15,508 bases of DNA, from NCBI GenBank assembly GCA_026705105.1, contig JAPPBK010000376.1, positions 1-15,508 of the forward strand, read 5' to 3'. The DNA is from Chloroflexota bacterium. GTDB lineage: Bacteria; Chloroflexota; Dehalococcoidia; Bin125. This document shows, in pieces, positions 13,628 to 15,508 of this stretch. The notes under the pieces were generated by a model. It did not search any database, was not told the origin of the DNA, and saw nothing but the letters and a program-made list of their open reading frames with translations. How positions within the stretch are numbered: the first letter of the stretch is position 1; every line of letters starts with the position of its first letter. Both the position numbers and the translations under genes were made by a program.

Positions 13628-14088
13628 CCACCCAGACAACCCCGAACAGCATCTCGACGGATCAGACCTTCTGGGAAGACGTCCGCGAGGGCGACCTGAT
13701 CGACGGCTACGACCTGACCCTGGACTGGACCAAGATGGTCGAGCAGGTCTCCGGCTCGCAGGACTTCTATCCCGTTCACCACGATCCCGAGTTCGCGGCC
13801 GAGGCCGGCCATCCGGCGATCTTCTACAACACCGGCTGGACGCAGGCAGCGCTCTGCCGCGTCGTCACCGACTGGGCCGGACCGGCCGGCTGGATGTCCA
13901 AGTTCCGCTTCGAAATGCGGCGCATGAACATCCCCGACGACATCGTTCACGCCCGCGGCAAGGTCGTAGGCAAATCCGATCTCGACGACGCGCATGGCCT
14001 GGTCGAGCTCGAAGTCTGGCTCGAGAACGACCGGCTCGGTGTCACCACCCCCGGTTGGGCCACGGTCCGCTTGCCCAAGAGGGCCTAG
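13624..14088 (+). CDS. MaoC-type half-dehydratase, catalytic subunit
   Basis: A 154-residue hot-dog-fold dehydratase/hydratase. SQDFYPVHHDPEFA (45-58) carries the hydratase-2 signature with D47, P50, H52 and D54 in the right spacing (Y49 replaces the usual Asn). D47 and H52 are the expected catalytic pair. AGHPAIFYNTGW follows as in relatives. It should join the preceding subunit to hydrate an enoyl-CoA or dehydrate a hydroxyacyl-CoA. ATG 13624 overlaps the upstream TGA by 4 nt; the longer open frame from 13570 is unlikely. The next gene begins 2 nt after its stop. Confidence 0.88.
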   Translation: MTTQTTPNSISTDQTFWEDVREGDLIDGYDLTLDWTKMVEQVSGSQDFYPVHHDPEFAAEAGHPAIFYNTGWTQAALCRVVTDWAGPAGWMSKFRFEMRRMNIPDDIVHARGKVVGKSDLDDAHGLVELEVWLENDRLGVTTPGWATVRLPKRA

Positions 14089-14090
14089 GC

Positions 14091-15122
14091 ATGACCCGAA
14101 TCGGCATCATCGGCGCCGGCGCAATCGGCGGTGTCGTCGGCGGCATGCTCACCCGCGCCGGCTACGAAGTCACCCTCTTCGACCACTGGGTCGAGCACAT
14201 CGACGCGATGAAGCGGGACGGGCTACGCCTGAGCGGCCCGCTGATCGGTGACATCCGCGTACCAGTCAACGCGAAACACCTCTACGAGGCGCAGCAGATC
14301 TCCGAACCCTTCGACCTCGGCTTCGTCGCAGTCAAGAGCTACGACACCGAGTGGGCCTCCGCCTTCATCTCGCCGCTGGTACGGGAAGACGGGGCAATCG
14401 TCGACTTCCAGAACGGCATCAACGACGAGCGCGTCGCTGCAGTCGTCGGCCGCGAGCGGACGCTGGGTTGCGTGATCACGATCGGCGCGGGCATGTACGA
14501 CCCCGGCCACTGCATGAGGACGGACACGCGCACGCTGGGCTTCAAGATCGGCGAGCTGGACGGCTCCGACTCCGACCGCGCGCGCGAAATCGCGGCGATG
14601 ATGAACCATGTCGCCGGGGCCGAGTCGACCACCAATCTCTGGGGCGAGCGCTGGGGCAAACTCGCCGTCAACTGCATGGCCAACCCCGTCGCCGGACTCT
14701 CCGGCTACGGCTCGGGCGAGGTCCGCGCCCGCGACGACACCCGCTGGCTCTGCATCCGCATCGCCGCCGAAGTTATCCAGGTCGGACGAGCCCACGGCCA
14801 CCAGATCGAGGCCGTCTGGGGCATCGACTCGCAGAAGTTCGTCGATGTCGCCAACGGAGGCGACTCCGCCGAGCTCGACGCCGAACTGATCGCCGGCGCC
14901 CAGGCTCTCGGCGAAGGCCGCCCCAGCTTCCTCCAGGACGTCATCCGCCGCCGCCGAGTAGAAATCGACGCCCTCAACGGCTGGGTCGTGGAGCAAGGCA
15001 AGACAGTAGAAGTCCCAACCCCAGTCAATCAGGCCGTCGCCGAGGTAGTCCGCAGCTTCCCCGTCGGCCAGCTCCGCTCCGACCCAACCAATCTGGCGCT
15101 GATCATGGATCGCTTGGCCTGA
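14091..15122 (+). CDS. Ketopantoate reductase (ApbA/PanE) family NAD(P)H-dependent reductase
   Basis: A 343-residue cytosolic reductase of the 2-dehydropantoate 2-reductase family. The N-terminus has a Rossmann GAGAIGG motif (8-14). FQNGIND (106-112) supplies the conserved Asn108. GKLAVNCMANP (189-199) holds K190, matching the catalytic lysine, with N194. VEIDALNGW (290-298) holds E291, matching the active-site Glu, followed by VPTPVN. All key residues are present. Length is somewhat above the E. coli enzyme's roughly 300. It sits last in a tight operon with two acyl-CoA dehydratase subunits and no other pantothenate gene, so a catabolic 2-oxo or 3-oxo acid substrate is more likely than ketopantoate. 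ATG 14091 lies 2 nt after the previous stop; a longer upstream frame overlaps the MaoC genes and is not real. Confidence 0.87.
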   Translation: MTRIGIIGAGAIGGVVGGMLTRAGYEVTLFDHWVEHIDAMKRDGLRLSGPLIGDIRVPVNAKHLYEAQQISEPFDLGFVAVKSYDTEWASAFISPLVREDGAIVDFQNGINDERVAAVVGRERTLGCVITIGAGMYDPGHCMRTDTRTLGFKIGELDGSDSDRAREIAAMMNHVAGAESTTNLWGERWGKLAVNCMANPVAGLSGYGSGEVRARDDTRWLCIRIAAEVIQVGRAHGHQIEAVWGIDSQKFVDVANGGDSAELDAELIAGAQALGEGRPSFLQDVIRRRRVEIDALNGWVVEQGKTVEVPTPVNQAVAEVVRSFPVGQLRSDPTNLALIMDRLA

Positions 15123-15177
15123 GCCAGAGACACACAGACTGCGCCCATAGCGTGAGAGCCTCCCGCTTTCGGCACGC

Positions 15178-15508
15178 CTAGTTGCGCCCGAGATCGCCAA
15201 ACTCCGGCAGTACTTTCTCCGAGAACTCCTCCATCGACCGCAAAATCTGACCTCTCGTCAGCAGGCCGTTGTACTGGTACATGAAGATCCAGCTCACGGG
15301 CGTGACGTCCATCATTGCCTGGACCTGGCGCTTGACCGAGTCGAGGGTGCCGGCGAAGAGGAGGCCGTGCTCCAGCTGCTGTTCGGGGGTCATGATCTCG
15401 CCGCCCGGCGGACGCAAGGCTTCGGCGAAGCCGAAGGGGGCGAACCAGGCGCCGCCCGCGAACGCGGCCGAGTGACGCCAGAGCTCCATCGCCTCCTCGT
15501 CCGTGTCG
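15178..15508 (-). CDS. LLM-class flavin-dependent oxidoreductase, C-terminal fragment (5' end beyond window)
   Basis: The last 109 residues of a luciferase-like flavin oxidoreductase; the frame is open through the right edge, so the internal ATG at 15489 is not its start. FAGTLDSVKRQVQAMMD followed by the hydrophobic VSWIFMYQYNGLL and MEEFSEKVLPEFGDL is the usual end of this family (G-s-x-e-x-V region, then the sixEeFAxxVmPxf helix). These enzymes use reduced flavin for monooxygenation or use F420; which applies here cannot be told. It converges on the reductase gene with 55 nt between them, in which I see no clear terminator. Confidence 0.82.
   Translation of the reverse strand, partial: DTDEEAMELWRHSAAFAGGAWFAPFGFAEALRPPGGEIMTPEQQLEHGLLFAGTLDSVKRQVQAMMDVTPVSWIFMYQYNGLLTRGQILRSMEEFSEKVLPEFGDLGRN

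Noticed and set aside
13329..14090. Upstream extension of the PanE-family frame
   Set aside because: It overlaps both MaoC genes in another frame with low-complexity sequence; the Rossmann motif begins right after ATG 14091.
15123..15177. Terminator hairpin between the reductase and LLM genes
   Set aside because: Only a 5-bp GCGTG/CACGC pairing with a long loop and no T-run is present.
1..15508. tRNA, rRNA, CRISPR, insertion sequences, attachment sites or origins
   Set aside because: No cloverleaf, rRNA-like, spacer-repeat or transposase sequence was seen on either strand; nearly all bases are covered by metabolic genes.

Overview
The window is GC-rich, densely packed bacterial DNA with 17 protein genes (two cut by the window edges) and no RNA genes, insertion sequences, CRISPR or phage genes that I can see. 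The mix of CaiB/BaiF CoA-transferases, a crotonase, paired MaoC-type half-dehydratases, an LLM flavin oxidoreductase, a PAL-like NHL propeller and a LysM-bearing acyltransferase suggests an aerobic organism that lives on organic acids. SAR202-like Chloroflexota is my best guess, but this rests on gene content alone.

Layout. 1-3457 (minus): a methylcrotonyl-CoA-carboxylase-type beta subunit, followed 6 nt later by a membrane O-acyltransferase ending in a LysM domain, cut by the left edge. 3579-4523 (plus): a cytosolic NHL propeller related to peptidyl-hydroxyglycine lyase. 4520-5272 (minus): a stand-alone RibD C-terminal reductase. 5295-5543 (plus): an unknown 82-residue protein. 5540-6010 (minus): an OsmC-family protein with an in-frame UGA exactly at its catalytic cysteine. 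6011-6097: two copies of a palindromic repeat. 6098-7270 (minus): a class I/II aminotransferase. 7361-7864 (plus): an exported mono-haem cytochrome c. 7865-11808 (minus): three tandem CaiB/BaiF CoA-transferases. 11894-12760 (plus): a crotonase. 12757-12993 (minus): a small tail-anchored membrane protein. 13079-15122 (plus): a tight operon of two MaoC-type half-dehydratases and a ketopantoate-reductase-family protein. 15178-15508 (minus): the C-terminal end of an LLM oxidoreductase.

How the genes may work together. The right half (7865-15508) reads as a catabolic island. CoA-transferases would activate acids, the crotonase and the MaoC pair would hydrate or dehydrate the acyl-CoA, and the NAD(P)H and flavin enzymes would do redox steps. 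The carboxylase beta subunit at the left could belong to a branched-chain acyl-CoA route. The substrate cannot be read from the sequence.

Most notable observations. (1) The OsmC gene looks like a selenoprotein: UGA at codon 65 replaces the conserved cysteine, the reading frame continues into the rest of the OsmC fold with the second cysteine intact, and a hairpin fitting the bacterial SECIS pattern lies just downstream. A plain ORF caller would split it into two genes. (2) The divergent genes starting at 5272 and 5295 have no Shine-Dalgarno, and each has a TANNNT box ending 6 nt before its ATG. The two boxes overlap, so this looks like a bidirectional leaderless promoter. (3) Three of five convergent gene pairs share a CTAG as both stop codons and a fourth pair abuts, leaving no room for terminators.
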